A stretch of 12,166 nucleotides of DNA from Fimbriimonadaceae bacterium (GTDB lineage: Bacteria; Armatimonadota; Fimbriimonadia; Fimbriimonadales; Fimbriimonadaceae). Made by a program: the position numbers and the translations under genes. Of this stretch, positions 1-6,975 are shown one piece after another; position 1 is the stretch's first letter; every line of letters begins with the position of its first letter. The stretch covers positions 1-12,166 of the forward strand of contig JACMJO010000224.1 in NCBI GenBank assembly GCA_014380605.1, given 5' to 3'. The notes beneath the pieces were generated by a model, which worked only from the letters and a program-made list of their open reading frames with translations, had not been told where the DNA came from and did not search any database.

Positions 1-1
1 G

Positions 2-766
2 ATCGCTTCATCTCCAGTCGAATCTCAAACCACGGCCAATCGCCAGGAACTAAAGCTCCTCCGAGTATTCCTGGCCGAGGCGACCCGAAAGACGGGAACG
101 CTGGTAGTGACGCTCCCAAGCTTAGGCGCCGAGGAAGTAGTAATCCCCACAATCGAGAGCCTGGATACGAACAACCTGGAGGAGCACCTTCGCACTGTGG
201 TTTCACGGATGCCCATTCCGGGACGACTCATCCGGCTAAATCTCCCGAAGGGATTAACCTGGACGGCAGACGAACTGCTCACGTACGCCAAAGCCGAAGC
301 AACCTTGTTCAGGAAGCAACTCCAGGACGCCAGATCGGAGTATGTGGACATTCTTGGGCAATCCTTTACCAAGGACCAGGCCACACCCGCGATCGAAGCC
401 CTGAACCTGCGACCGGTTTACGTCATCACTTATGGGAAGCCGTTTTTTGGCGGTACCTGGCAGACCACATACGGCAAGATGGTCCTTCAACAGCGTGGCA
501 ACAGAGTGACCGGCACTTACTCCACCGGCTCCGGAATCATCGAAGGTGTGGTAATGGGCACCGAGCTTCGAGTTACATGGCAGGAACCAGACAACGGCAC
601 CAGCGGCTTTGGCTCGTTTGTGATCTCCGAGGATGGGATGAGCTTCTCTGGCCCTTGGTACAACAACACTGACCTAGAGAATCAGGCCGGAATCTGGACC
701 GGTACTCGGGCTTCCGAAGCCCAACGCGGAAAAACTACGAGCTCCAAGTCTTCAGGAACTTCATAA
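2..766 (+). CDS. 3' part of a beta-rich hypothetical protein, 5' end outside the window
   Basis: The frame is open from the window edge (position 2) to TAA at 764-766, giving 254 residues. I see no ATG in the frame before the GTG at 107, and the sequence before that GTG reads like ordinary protein (…VFLAEATRKTGTLVVTLPS…), so the real start lies to the left and the GTG is probably internal. Residues about 90-135 are charged and likely helical. Residues about 149-232 have a glycine- and tryptophan-spaced beta pattern (FGGTWQTTYGKM, then RVTGTYSTGSGIIEGVV, then SFSGPW). This resembles the short antiparallel beta sandwich seen in many uncharacterised bacterial proteins. The tail is Ser/Thr/Lys-rich and probably disordered. 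The 3' end overlaps the convergent thioredoxin gene by 32 bp. No enzyme motif is visible and I do not assign a function. Confidence 0.8.
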   Translation: MASSPVESQTTANRQELKLLRVFLAEATRKTGTLVVTLPSLGAEEVVIPTIESLDTNNLEEHLRTVVSRMPIPGRLIRLNLPKGLTWTADELLTYAKAEATLFRKQLQDARSEYVDILGQSFTKDQATPAIEALNLRPVYVITYGKPFFGGTWQTTYGKMVLQQRGNRVTGTYSTGSGIIEGVVMGTELRVTWQEPDNGTSGFGSFVISEDGMSFSGPWYNNTDLENQAGIWTGTRASEAQRGKTTSSKSSGTS

Positions 767-1223
767 ACTTATCGTGGTCGTGATGGTCGCCAGTTTCTAG
801 CTCGCCCGTTCCCTGGGAATGCAGGAACTTGCCGTTTTTATCCAGCACGTATAGGTGCGGATAGCCTTCCGCGGCCGGGTACTTGGATAGCACCGCCTTG
901 TTCTCGTTCTCTGGGCTGAAGTTGATCTTCACGACGACAAACCTCTCCTTGAGAACCTTGGCAACTTCCAGGTCGGTCTTGAAGAACTTGTCGAGCTTAT
1001 GGCACCAGCCGCACCACTCGCCGCCAACATCCAGCAGGATGCGCTTGTTTTGTTTCTTGGCGAGGATCACCGCCTTCTGGATGTCCTTTGCCGCGTCCCG
1101 TTTAGGGTCGAACTTCTCGCGCGTTTCCGTCGGGACTTGAGTTCCCGCGCTTTGCGCCTTGACAATAATGGGAAGGGCAACGGAAGCAAAAACGCAGATT
1201 GCGAGAAGGGCAGAGATTTTCAT
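735..1223 (-). CDS. Exported thioredoxin-like thiol-disulfide protein (CGWC)
   Basis: A 162-residue protein with a signal peptide (MKIS, hydrophobic residues 5-20, likely cleavage near VKAQS at 22-25). The mature part is one thioredoxin-fold domain of the thioredoxin_7/DsbD-gamma type. Residues 62-70 (ILLDVGGEW) lead into the redox motif C71-G-W-C74 followed by HKLDKFF, and the cis-proline is P122 in EGYPHLYVLD. Family knowledge suggests periplasmic reduction or repair of disulfides, or reductant relay to cytochrome c or peroxide-handling proteins; no partner is encoded nearby. The His/Asp-rich GDHHDHDKF near the C-terminus might bind metal, which is inference only. The ATG at 1223 gives a good signal peptide, but no Shine-Dalgarno sequence precedes it. 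A 14-bp palindrome lies 8-21 nt upstream. The gene is convergent with the left-edge gene and divergent from the acetyltransferase. Confidence 0.88.
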   Translation of the reverse strand: MKISALLAICVFASVALPIIVKAQSAGTQVPTETREKFDPKRDAAKDIQKAVILAKKQNKRILLDVGGEWCGWCHKLDKFFKTDLEVAKVLKERFVVVKINFSPENENKAVLSKYPAAEGYPHLYVLDKNGKFLHSQGTGELETGDHHDHDKFMKFLKTWSS

Positions 1224-1230
1224 GATCGTT

Positions 1231-1244
1231 GTCTAAGTTTAGAC
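1231..1244. promoter_or_regulatory. Small palindrome in a divergent promoter region
   Basis: GTCTAAGTTTAGAC has perfect 6-bp arms (GTCTAA/TTAGAC) around GT. It sits in the 52-bp spacer between the divergent thioredoxin and GNAT genes, 8-21 nt upstream of the first ATG and 32-45 nt upstream of the second. This is the usual place for an operator shared by divergent genes. The regulator is unknown, and a chance palindrome of this size is possible. Confidence 0.35.
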
Positions 1245-1275
1245 GTTTATCTTGGCTTAAAGGTAGGTTGTTGGA

Positions 1276-2019
1276 ATGAAGCAAATTGAGCTTCTTGCTC
1301 AGATTCGCGATAGTTTGGTTGAAGGGCTATCCCCGGGGCGAATAGTTGAGCGAGTGGGTGGCTTCGTCTACCTCCGGCATGCAAGCGACTCGATGAAGTG
1401 GCTCAACCAAACCATTCCGGTGGGACCCGTTACCGAGGCGAATTTGGATTCGCTGCTGGTCAGATATCGAGAAACGGATCGAGTTCCGTTCTTTGAATTC
1501 TTTCCTGACCTAGCTCCAAACCTGCCGACGATGCTAGAGGCTCATGGCTTGACGAAGTTCAATGAGATGCCGATCATGACACTTCGACGAAGCGACTGGT
1601 CGAAAAAACCCTACGAAGAGCAAGCACATTCCGCCACTTTTGACGATCTAAAGCCTGGTTTTGAAGCATTGTCAGAGGCATTTGGCGGGCCCCTGCCGGG
1701 AGGCACAGAAGAGTTATGGCGGGCGATGGAAACCGGTAGGATTCTGGCGGCGGTTGGATACTGCGGCGACGAAATCGTGGCTATGGGACAGGCGGTCGGC
1801 ACTCGAGAGATTCGAGAGCTTGCCGGAATAGGAACACGTGCTGCTTGGCGGCGGCAGGGTTTCGCGGCGGCAGTTATCGAGTCTCTGCTGGATCAGCATT
1901 TTTCTAGCGGAGGAGTCTTAGCCTGGCTCACGCCGGGAGATGACGGGGCAGAATCTGTTTATTCCGGGTGTGGATTCAAGTCCGTCGGGAAACAGGTCTG
2001 CTATGGAGTGCCAGATTAA
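1276..2019 (+). CDS. GNAT-family N-acetyltransferase (probable tandem GNAT)
   Basis: A 247-residue cytoplasmic protein whose C-terminal half is a GNAT domain. The acetyl-CoA-binding loop is R192-R-Q-G-F-A197, preceded by the beta4 strand EIRELAGIGT and followed by the helix AAVIESLLDQ. The end has the typical beta6-beta7 pattern (AESVYSGCGFKSVGKQVCYG). Residues about 20-105 look like a degenerate first GNAT lobe, ending in LEAHGLTKFNEMPIMTLRR, which matches how such lobes finish (aromatic, glycine, then a strand with Met). The acceptor substrate cannot be read from the sequence: small amine, antibiotic or protein N-terminus are all possible. AAAGGT lies about 10 nt before the ATG and is only a weak ribosome site. 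The gene is divergent from the thioredoxin gene and probably monocistronic. Confidence 0.85.
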   Translation: MKQIELLAQIRDSLVEGLSPGRIVERVGGFVYLRHASDSMKWLNQTIPVGPVTEANLDSLLVRYRETDRVPFFEFFPDLAPNLPTMLEAHGLTKFNEMPIMTLRRSDWSKKPYEEQAHSATFDDLKPGFEALSEAFGGPLPGGTEELWRAMETGRILAAVGYCGDEIVAMGQAVGTREIRELAGIGTRAAWRRQGFAAAVIESLLDQHFSSGGVLAWLTPGDDGAESVYSGCGFKSVGKQVCYGVPD

Positions 2020-2044
2020 GCCACTGGGCCTATCGATTTCGTCG

Positions 2045-2060
2045 CTCATGCAAGCATGAG
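2045..2060. promoter_or_regulatory. 16-bp inverted repeat upstream of the copper-amine-oxidase-like gene
   Basis: CTCATGCAAGCATGAG has 7-bp perfect arms around AA. It is 26 nt after the GNAT stop and 60 nt before the next ATG. No T-run follows, so it is a poor intrinsic terminator. It could be an operator for the downstream gene or a 3' hairpin stabilising the GNAT mRNA. A weaker inverted pair (GGTC/GACC, 2084-2097) lies closer to the start. Confidence 0.3.
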
Positions 2061-2119
2061 AGTCTAAGGAACCACTGATTTGCGGTCTGAAAGGACCAAC
2101 TTAGCAAAGGAGCCTTAGA

Positions 2120-3133
2120 ATGAATCGAATCAAAACTACAATGATCGTGGGATCGATGGCGATTGCCGCGATCGCATCGGCACAGGGAATCAAAGTCACG
2201 GTCAATAATGATCCGGTCGGCTTTGATGGCGCGCAGCCAATGACGATCGGCAATCGAGTATTCGTGCCTCTAAGAGGCGTTTTCGAACAGATGGGAGCTT
2301 ATGTCGATTGGGATGCCCAAACCCAGATGGTTACCGCCAACCGACAACAGACGAAAGTCCAGTTGAAGATTGGCGATTCCAGCGCATGGGTCGACGGTCG
2401 AACCATGATGATGGATGCGCCGGCACGGTTGATCCAGGGAAGAACGATGGTTCCCCTCCGATTCCTTAGTGAATCGCTGGGAGCGAGCGTTGAGTGGATT
2501 GCCCCGACGAGAACAGTCGAAATCATGACGTCGGCAGTGATTACCAATGAGCGAAACATTCCGCCCATCAATCGGACCGAGCTGCTTATTGAGGACGGAA
2601 CCGTAATCCCGGTTATTCTCGATAAGGAATTGAGTTCCATGGATTCCAACGCAGGCGACAAGTTCACTGCGACCGTACGAAGCTCTGGTTCCGACTATGC
2701 AGGCTTGCCTGCGGGAACGAAAATCCAGGGAGTGGTTGTATCCGCGAAGCCTAAGGAAGGCCGAAATCCAGGCATGCTGGAGTTAGATTTCCGACGTGCC
2801 GTGCTTCCTGACGGCCGATCCATGGCGATTGACGGTTCTCTCATTGGACTCGACGCAAACAGCGTTGAGCGACGAGAGAATGGAACGTACGTAGCCAAAA
2901 CCTCCAAGAAGGACGATAGGATCGTCTACGCCGGATACGGAGCCGGTGCTGGCCTCCTAGTTGGCTTGCTTACGAAGAAGCCACTGGAAGGAGCGGTCCT
3001 AGGCGGCGTTCTTGGCTATCTGTTTGGCGAAGTCCAACGAAACCAAGAGAGAGCGGCCGATGTCACCCTCAAGTCGGGAACCGAGTTTGGCGTTCGACTT
3101 GACCGAGACTTAGCTTGGCGATCTAGCCGATAA
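2120..3133 (+). CDS. Exported protein: two Cu-amine-oxidase-N repeats, TrbI-like domain, glycine zipper
   Basis: A 337-residue protein with a clear start: AAAGGAG at 2106-2112, 7 nt before the ATG. The signal peptide is residues 1-21 (ending IASAQG). Two copper-amine-oxidase-like N-terminal repeats follow, marked by VFVPLRGVFEQMGAYVDWD (48-65) and MVPLRFLSESLGASVEW (110-126). Despite the family name there is no catalytic oxidase domain; these repeats are generally envelope or extracellular modules. Residues 160-245 (VIPVILDKELSS…LPAGTKIQGVVV…LELDFRRAVLPDGRSMAIDG) resemble the beta-barrel domain of TrbI/VirB10. Residues 272-303 form a glycine zipper (GYGAGAGLLVG, then GAVLGGVLGYLFG), a probable membrane-inserting segment. 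A last beta strand pair ends the protein. I infer a surface or envelope structural role. A strong terminator follows directly. Confidence 0.88.
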   Translation: MNRIKTTMIVGSMAIAAIASAQGIKVTVNNDPVGFDGAQPMTIGNRVFVPLRGVFEQMGAYVDWDAQTQMVTANRQQTKVQLKIGDSSAWVDGRTMMMDAPARLIQGRTMVPLRFLSESLGASVEWIAPTRTVEIMTSAVITNERNIPPINRTELLIEDGTVIPVILDKELSSMDSNAGDKFTATVRSSGSDYAGLPAGTKIQGVVVSAKPKEGRNPGMLELDFRRAVLPDGRSMAIDGSLIGLDANSVERRENGTYVAKTSKKDDRIVYAGYGAGAGLLVGLLTKKPLEGAVLGGVLGYLFGEVQRNQERAADVTLKSGTEFGVRLDRDLAWRSSR

Positions 3134-3153
3134 ATTGCAGTTGCCGAAGCAGG

Positions 3154-3183
3154 AAAGCCTCCAGCACCAGCTGGGGGCTTTTT
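3154..3183 (+). terminator. Rho-independent terminator of the copper-amine-oxidase-like gene
   Basis: The 12-bp stem has left arm AAAGCCTCCAGC (3154-3165), loop ACCA and right arm GCTGGGGGCTTT (3170-3181), with one T-G wobble. The T-run (3179-3183) overlaps the end of the stem. It lies 20 nt after the stop codon and separates this gene from the protease gene. Confidence 0.9.
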
Positions 3184-3236
3184 GCTTGCAATAACGATCT
3201 TTCTGTCCAAAAACGAAACTCTATCCATAGCTCTGC

Positions 3237-6200
3237 ATGTACTATCCGGTCATGTGGGGCTTTCGATTTGCGATCGCGGCTATGGCCGTTGGATTGTCCG
3301 TTCTAACCTATGCCGAACCAGGGGCCTTTATGCTCGCTCCAGATATCTTCGGCGACCAAGTCGTGTTCACACGCGAAGGCGACATTTGGCTTGGCAACAT
3401 CGCCACCGGGGACGCTAAGCGACTAACACGCTACGAAGGTCTGGAAACCCGGGCCCGATTTTCCCCCGACGGAACCCAGATCGCCTTCCAGGCGGCATAC
3501 GATGGCGGAGGTAATCAAGTCTATGTGATGCCTGTGGGTGGCGGAGTTCCCAAGCGGGTCACCAACCGACTCAACTCAGCGGTCGTAGAAGACTGGACCC
3601 CCGATGGCAGGAAGCTCCTTTGCCGAGGCCCTGGCCCGGAGGGCGTTCCGGAGCCGTTTTTAGTCCCTTCAGCGGGTGGTGCCGAAGGGCAGATTCCGCT
3701 CCAAAAACTTGGCATGGGGCAAATCGGCACGGGCAACCGGCTGGCATTCTGCCGATTCACGGATATTGCCGGAGGAGCTTGGTTCCGATATAAGGGCGGA
3801 TCTAAAAACGACATCTGGCTGGGCGATTTGGACAACATGGCATTCAAGAAGGTCTTCGAGTCCAAGACCCAGGCCCAATACCCGCAATGGATCGGCGACC
3901 GAATCTACTTCGTCCATGAGAACGAAGCAACCTGGACCATCAACTCGGTGGCTGGCACGGGTGGCTCGCCCAAGCGACACTCCGATCCCTCAAGCCAGGT
4001 CGTCTACGACCTTCAATCCGACGGCAAGCGATTGATTTACATCCGGGGCAACGGTCTCGAAGTCCTCGATCCTGCTTCCGGCAGGGCCACGCCAATCGAA
4101 TTCGACCTCAAAAGCGATCGCATCCACATGCGCCCGACCCGAGTCGATGTGTCCGTTAATATGCCTTCCTACACAATCACCCCAACTGGCAAACGATTGA
4201 TGGTGGAATCGCGGGGACAGATTCTGACGGTTCCCGTCAAGGAAGGGGAAGTTCGAGTGTGGAAATCGATGCCTGGAGTTCGTCTTCAACTTCCGGTCAT
4301 GTCCCCGAACGGGAAGAAAGTTGCCTATGTTTCCGACGAAACCCGCGAACAGCAAGTCTTTGTCGCAGATGCTGATGGGTCCAATCCAAAGCAGGTGACA
4401 AGGGACTCTGGACGCCAGATTCTCACCTTGGCCTGGTCGCCTAGTTCGGATGTGCTTGCGGTCGGCGATAGTGAATCTAAACTCAGGCTTGTGAAGGCCG
4501 ATGGGAGCGAAGATACGGTCGTCAGCCAGACGATCCGCAATGTAGGTCCGCTCGCTCACAACTTCTCGCCCGATGGCAAGTGGCTGGCCTACGTCCTGGA
4601 AAAGCCATGGACCAACCAGCTGGTCAATACGATCTTCTTTTACGACATTACGAATAAGAAGTCGCATCCTGTTACCTCAGGCCGATTCCGAGACGATGCG
4701 CCGAGCTTCAGCTCGGATGGAAGGTTCCTGGCGTTTGCTTCGTATCGGGCCATTCCCATGGCCGCCGATAACGTCTTCAGCCAACTGAATTCGACGCCGA
4801 GCGCGATGATCATGCTCGTGGCTCTCAACAAGGGCGTCATCTCGCCTCTGAGACCGAAAAACGATGAGGAGGATGCTTCGCCGGCGGCTAAACCGAGCGA
4901 GGATAAGGCGGTCAAGATCGACTTCGACGGAATCGAGAGTCGTGTTTTTTCGATTCCAGGTCTTGCGGGTCAGATCACGCAAGTCGAGGTCGTCGGGGAT
5001 CGGGTCGTTTATGTCAATGCCAACCAAATCGGCTTTTATGACCTCTCGGCAAAATCGGGTGGAACGCTGACGTCGGGTGGCGGGTTTATGGTTTCGGCCG
5101 ATGGCAAGAGCTTGATGACTCAAGGACCCCGAGTGGTTCCGGTTGGAGCCCGAGATTTGCCGCCGACTGCCGGAGCGGTCAGCACTCAGGGATTCAAGAT
5201 TGAAATCGACCCACCCAAGGAGTGGGAGCAAGTCTTCTGGGACGCCTGGCGGCTTTGTCGAGACTACTTCTATGTCCGCAACATGCATGGAGCCGATTGG
5301 CCCGCCATCGGACGCAAATACGCGGCTTTGCTCCCCCATATCCGAGCTCGCAATGAACTGACGGAGTTGATCCGCTGGATGCAGGCCGAGCTTTCGGTGG
5401 GGCATTCTTTCCGGGCCGAGCCTCCCATCTTTACCGCGACGCCGGTGAGCACGCCTGCCTATCTTGGTGAGGAAACTGTCCCTGCCCAAGGGTTTCACCG
5501 GATCACTCGAATCTATGATGGCGACGGCATGTCGGCGCCTTCTCCGCTTCTGGAGCCGGGAAACTCAGTGAGCGAAGGCAACTTCATCATCGCCGTTAAC
5601 GGCAAACCCGCTCCGGCGAGTATCGACTGGCGCGAGCTTCTGAGGGATCGGGCGGGGCAAGTGGTTTCCTTGTCGGTGAATAGCACGGCTAGTACCGCGG
5701 GAGCGCGGACGATCTATGTGAAGCCTCATTCGGCCGGGACGGAGCGGGCGCTTTGGGAGCGCGATGCGGTCAAGAAGCGACGGGAATACGTCGACAAGAA
5801 GAGCGGCGGAAAGGTTGGCTACCTCTATCTGGGCGGGTTTGTCGACCCGGATATGGAAGAGTTTGCCCTTCAGTACATCGGCCAATTGGACAAGGAAGGC
5901 ATGATCGTGGATATTCGCGAGAACAACGGCGGCTATATCAGCGCGTCCATCGTGAACGTCCTCGCGAAGAAGACCTTCCTCCGTCGATCCCAACGCAATT
6001 CTCTGGAGCCTGGAACGCGGTATTACGATGCCTTCGAGGGCCACCTTTGCATGCTGATCAACGAGGACAGCTACTCGGATGGCGAGGGCGGTCCGGCCAA
6101 TTGGTTCTATGCCAAGATCGGTCCCCTCATCGGCACCCGGACGTACGGCGCGCTCGTTGGGTCGGCTCCGATGTGGCCGCTGATGGATGGTGGCGGCGTT

Positions 6201-6428
6201 CAGGTTCCCCGGTATGGCAACTATCGCGAGGATGTCGGCTGGGTCGTCGAGGGCCCCGGGATGGCGCCGGACATCGAGGTGGATAACGATCCCAACCTCT
6301 ACGTCAAAGGCGTCGATGCCCAACTGGATCGAGCGATCAAAGAGATGCTGGATCGAGCGGCGAAGAAGCCCCTGAAGAGGCCGGTTCAGCCTCCGGACCC
6401 GGTTAAGGTAGGACGAGGCGGCGGGTAA
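3237..6428 (+). CDS. Exported tricorn-like S41 serine protease
   Basis: At 1063 residues this matches the usual tricorn length (about 1070). A signal peptide lies within residues 1-27. The start could be M1 (3237) or M6 (3252, MWGFRFAIAAMAVGLSV), which gives a cleaner signal; neither has a Shine-Dalgarno sequence. Residues about 35-640 form beta-propellers with PD40-type blades (FSPDGTQIAF, SPNGKKVAYVSD near 356, FSPDGKWLAY near 443, FSSDGRFLAF near 491). Residues about 655-725 are the C1 helical region containing H723. A PDZ-like domain covers about 750-832, and the S41 core runs from about 855. The likely nucleophile is S947 in DSYSDGEGG, and E1005 in VVEGPGMAPDI is the conserved glutamate. 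In Thermoplasma tricorn the catalytic His is preceded by a Ser (S745); here that position is Gly722 (VGHSF). Expected role: processing oligopeptides into short peptides in the periplasm. It is probably a single-gene transcript. Confidence 0.93.
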   Translation: MYYPVMWGFRFAIAAMAVGLSVLTYAEPGAFMLAPDIFGDQVVFTREGDIWLGNIATGDAKRLTRYEGLETRARFSPDGTQIAFQAAYDGGGNQVYVMPVGGGVPKRVTNRLNSAVVEDWTPDGRKLLCRGPGPEGVPEPFLVPSAGGAEGQIPLQKLGMGQIGTGNRLAFCRFTDIAGGAWFRYKGGSKNDIWLGDLDNMAFKKVFESKTQAQYPQWIGDRIYFVHENEATWTINSVAGTGGSPKRHSDPSSQVVYDLQSDGKRLIYIRGNGLEVLDPASGRATPIEFDLKSDRIHMRPTRVDVSVNMPSYTITPTGKRLMVESRGQILTVPVKEGEVRVWKSMPGVRLQLPVMSPNGKKVAYVSDETREQQVFVADADGSNPKQVTRDSGRQILTLAWSPSSDVLAVGDSESKLRLVKADGSEDTVVSQTIRNVGPLAHNFSPDGKWLAYVLEKPWTNQLVNTIFFYDITNKKSHPVTSGRFRDDAPSFSSDGRFLAFASYRAIPMAADNVFSQLNSTPSAMIMLVALNKGVISPLRPKNDEEDASPAAKPSEDKAVKIDFDGIESRVFSIPGLAGQITQVEVVGDRVVYVNANQIGFYDLSAKSGGTLTSGGGFMVSADGKSLMTQGPRVVPVGARDLPPTAGAVSTQGFKIEIDPPKEWEQVFWDAWRLCRDYFYVRNMHGADWPAIGRKYAALLPHIRARNELTELIRWMQAELSVGHSFRAEPPIFTATPVSTPAYLGEETVPAQGFHRITRIYDGDGMSAPSPLLEPGNSVSEGNFIIAVNGKPAPASIDWRELLRDRAGQVVSLSVNSTASTAGARTIYVKPHSAGTERALWERDAVKKRREYVDKKSGGKVGYLYLGGFVDPDMEEFALQYIGQLDKEGMIVDIRENNGGYISASIVNVLAKKTFLRRSQRNSLEPGTRYYDAFEGHLCMLINEDSYSDGEGGPANWFYAKIGPLIGTRTYGALVGSAPMWPLMDGGGVQVPRYGNYREDVGWVVEGPGMAPDIEVDNDPNLYVKGVDAQLDRAIKEMLDRAAKKPLKRPVQPPDPVKVGRGGG

Positions 6429-6438
6429 TCCCGCCGTT
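6419..6438 (+). terminator. GC hairpin enclosing the protease stop codon
   Basis: CGGCGGG (6419-6425) and CCCGCCG (6430-6436) form a perfect 7-bp stem. The loop TAAT contains the protease stop codon TAA (6426-6428). Only three T residues follow (6437-6439), so it is a compact but weak intrinsic terminator or a 3'-end stabilising hairpin. Confidence 0.55.
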
Positions 6439-6489
6439 TCGCCTTCGAATCTTAGGTTGTGGTGATTTGGCACCAGGTAATTAACCCTC

Positions 6490-6580
6490 GGTCGCGTTTT
6501 TTCTCGACCGATTTTGAACCTGGTCGCGACGGATTTGCGACCAAATTCGAATCTGGTTTTGACCGGTTTTTTAGGTTCAA
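6490..6580. repeat. Degenerate 32-33-bp tandem direct repeats
   Basis: Unit 1 (6490-6521) and unit 2 (6522-6554) both begin GGTCGCG, carry CGACC in the middle and end with GAACCT or GAATCT. A third, more decayed unit begins GGTTTTGACCGG at 6555. Within the units GGTCG/CGACC arms can pair (6490-6494 with 6505-6509; 6522-6527 with 6537-6542). Read on the minus strand the unit length keeps frame and gives TRFEFGRKSVA then TRFKIGREKT, which might be coincidence. Confidence 0.55.
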
Positions 6581-6651
6581 TTGAAGCGGGATTTTGTGTA
6601 TCGTTTTTTACTGTGTTCTGACACTTCTGTTGTTTGGTTGTGAATTTGGAC

Positions 6652-6745
6652 AAGTAGGGAGACTAGAGTCTAGAGTTGAGAGTCGAGAGTTGAGCGTGAA
6701 ACCTCATTCTGGACTTTCAACTTCGAACTCTCGGCTCCCTTACTT
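6652..6745. repeat. 94-bp imperfect inverted repeat (REP/MITE-like hairpin)
   Basis: The left arm (6652-6694) begins AAGTAGGGAG, and the right arm (6702-6745) ends CTCCCTTACTT. Folding pairs roughly three quarters of about 40 positions, with one bulged T and a 7-nt loop (6695-6701). The left arm is also internally repetitive (GAGTTGAG, GAGTCGAG, GAGTTGAG). The structure is far longer than a terminator stem. It resembles dispersed palindromic intergenic elements; no transposase or clear target duplication is visible. Confidence 0.6.
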
Positions 6746-6950
6746 ATAAGGTCTTGAAACGCGGTTTTGTCAACCAGGCTTGAAGAAAATCGGGACTAGA
6801 ATATCGATCCATCTTCTCGCATTTAGTGGGACGCATTAGCCTCAAGGTTGCGGTTTGTTGGATTCGAGGATTTGCCGTTTGCGCACCCTGAGGCAGACAA
6901 AGATTCACAGAAGAACTCGGACCGGATTTGTGCCCTAGGACCAGCTTCTA

Positions 6951-6968
6951 CCCCCAACGTGTTGGGGG
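6951..6968 (-). terminator. Perfect 18-bp hairpin after the GH9 stop
   Basis: CCCCCAACGTGTTGGGGG has 8-bp arms and lies 8 nt beyond the GH9 stop codon. No T-run follows on the minus strand, so it may end transcripts inefficiently or protect the 3' end. A second small pair, GATCT/AGATC (6972-6986), straddles the stop codon itself. Confidence 0.4.
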
Positions 6969-6975
6969 ATAGATC

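Larger units (their letters stand above)
6429..6975. other. 547-bp region with no convincing gene
   Basis: This region lies between the convergent protease and GH9 genes. The first 230 bp are GT-rich on the plus strand and hold degenerate direct repeats (6490-6580). Then comes a 94-bp imperfect hairpin (6652-6745), and a perfect 18-bp hairpin sits at the GH9 end (6951-6968). Between about 6746 and 6950 I see neither coding pattern nor RNA gene. Open frames here are short or are extensions of antisense frames inside neighbouring genes. Confidence 0.7.

Noticed and set aside
107..109. GTG as the start of the left-edge gene
   Set aside because: The frame is open to the window edge with protein-like sequence before it, so the gene is truncated by the window rather than starting here.
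4677..5498. 273-residue open frame on the minus strand, with a similar one at 3990-4667
   Set aside because: Both lie wholly opposite the protease propeller and C1 region and are Arg-rich shadows.
5565..6653. 362-residue open frame on the minus strand
   Set aside because: Most of it is antisense to the S41 core of the protease, whose motifs are unmistakable. Its first 70 codons fall in the repeat-rich gap and it has no recognisable domain.
6490..6745. CRISPR array
   Set aside because: Units are adjacent without spacers and diverge strongly, and no cas gene is present.
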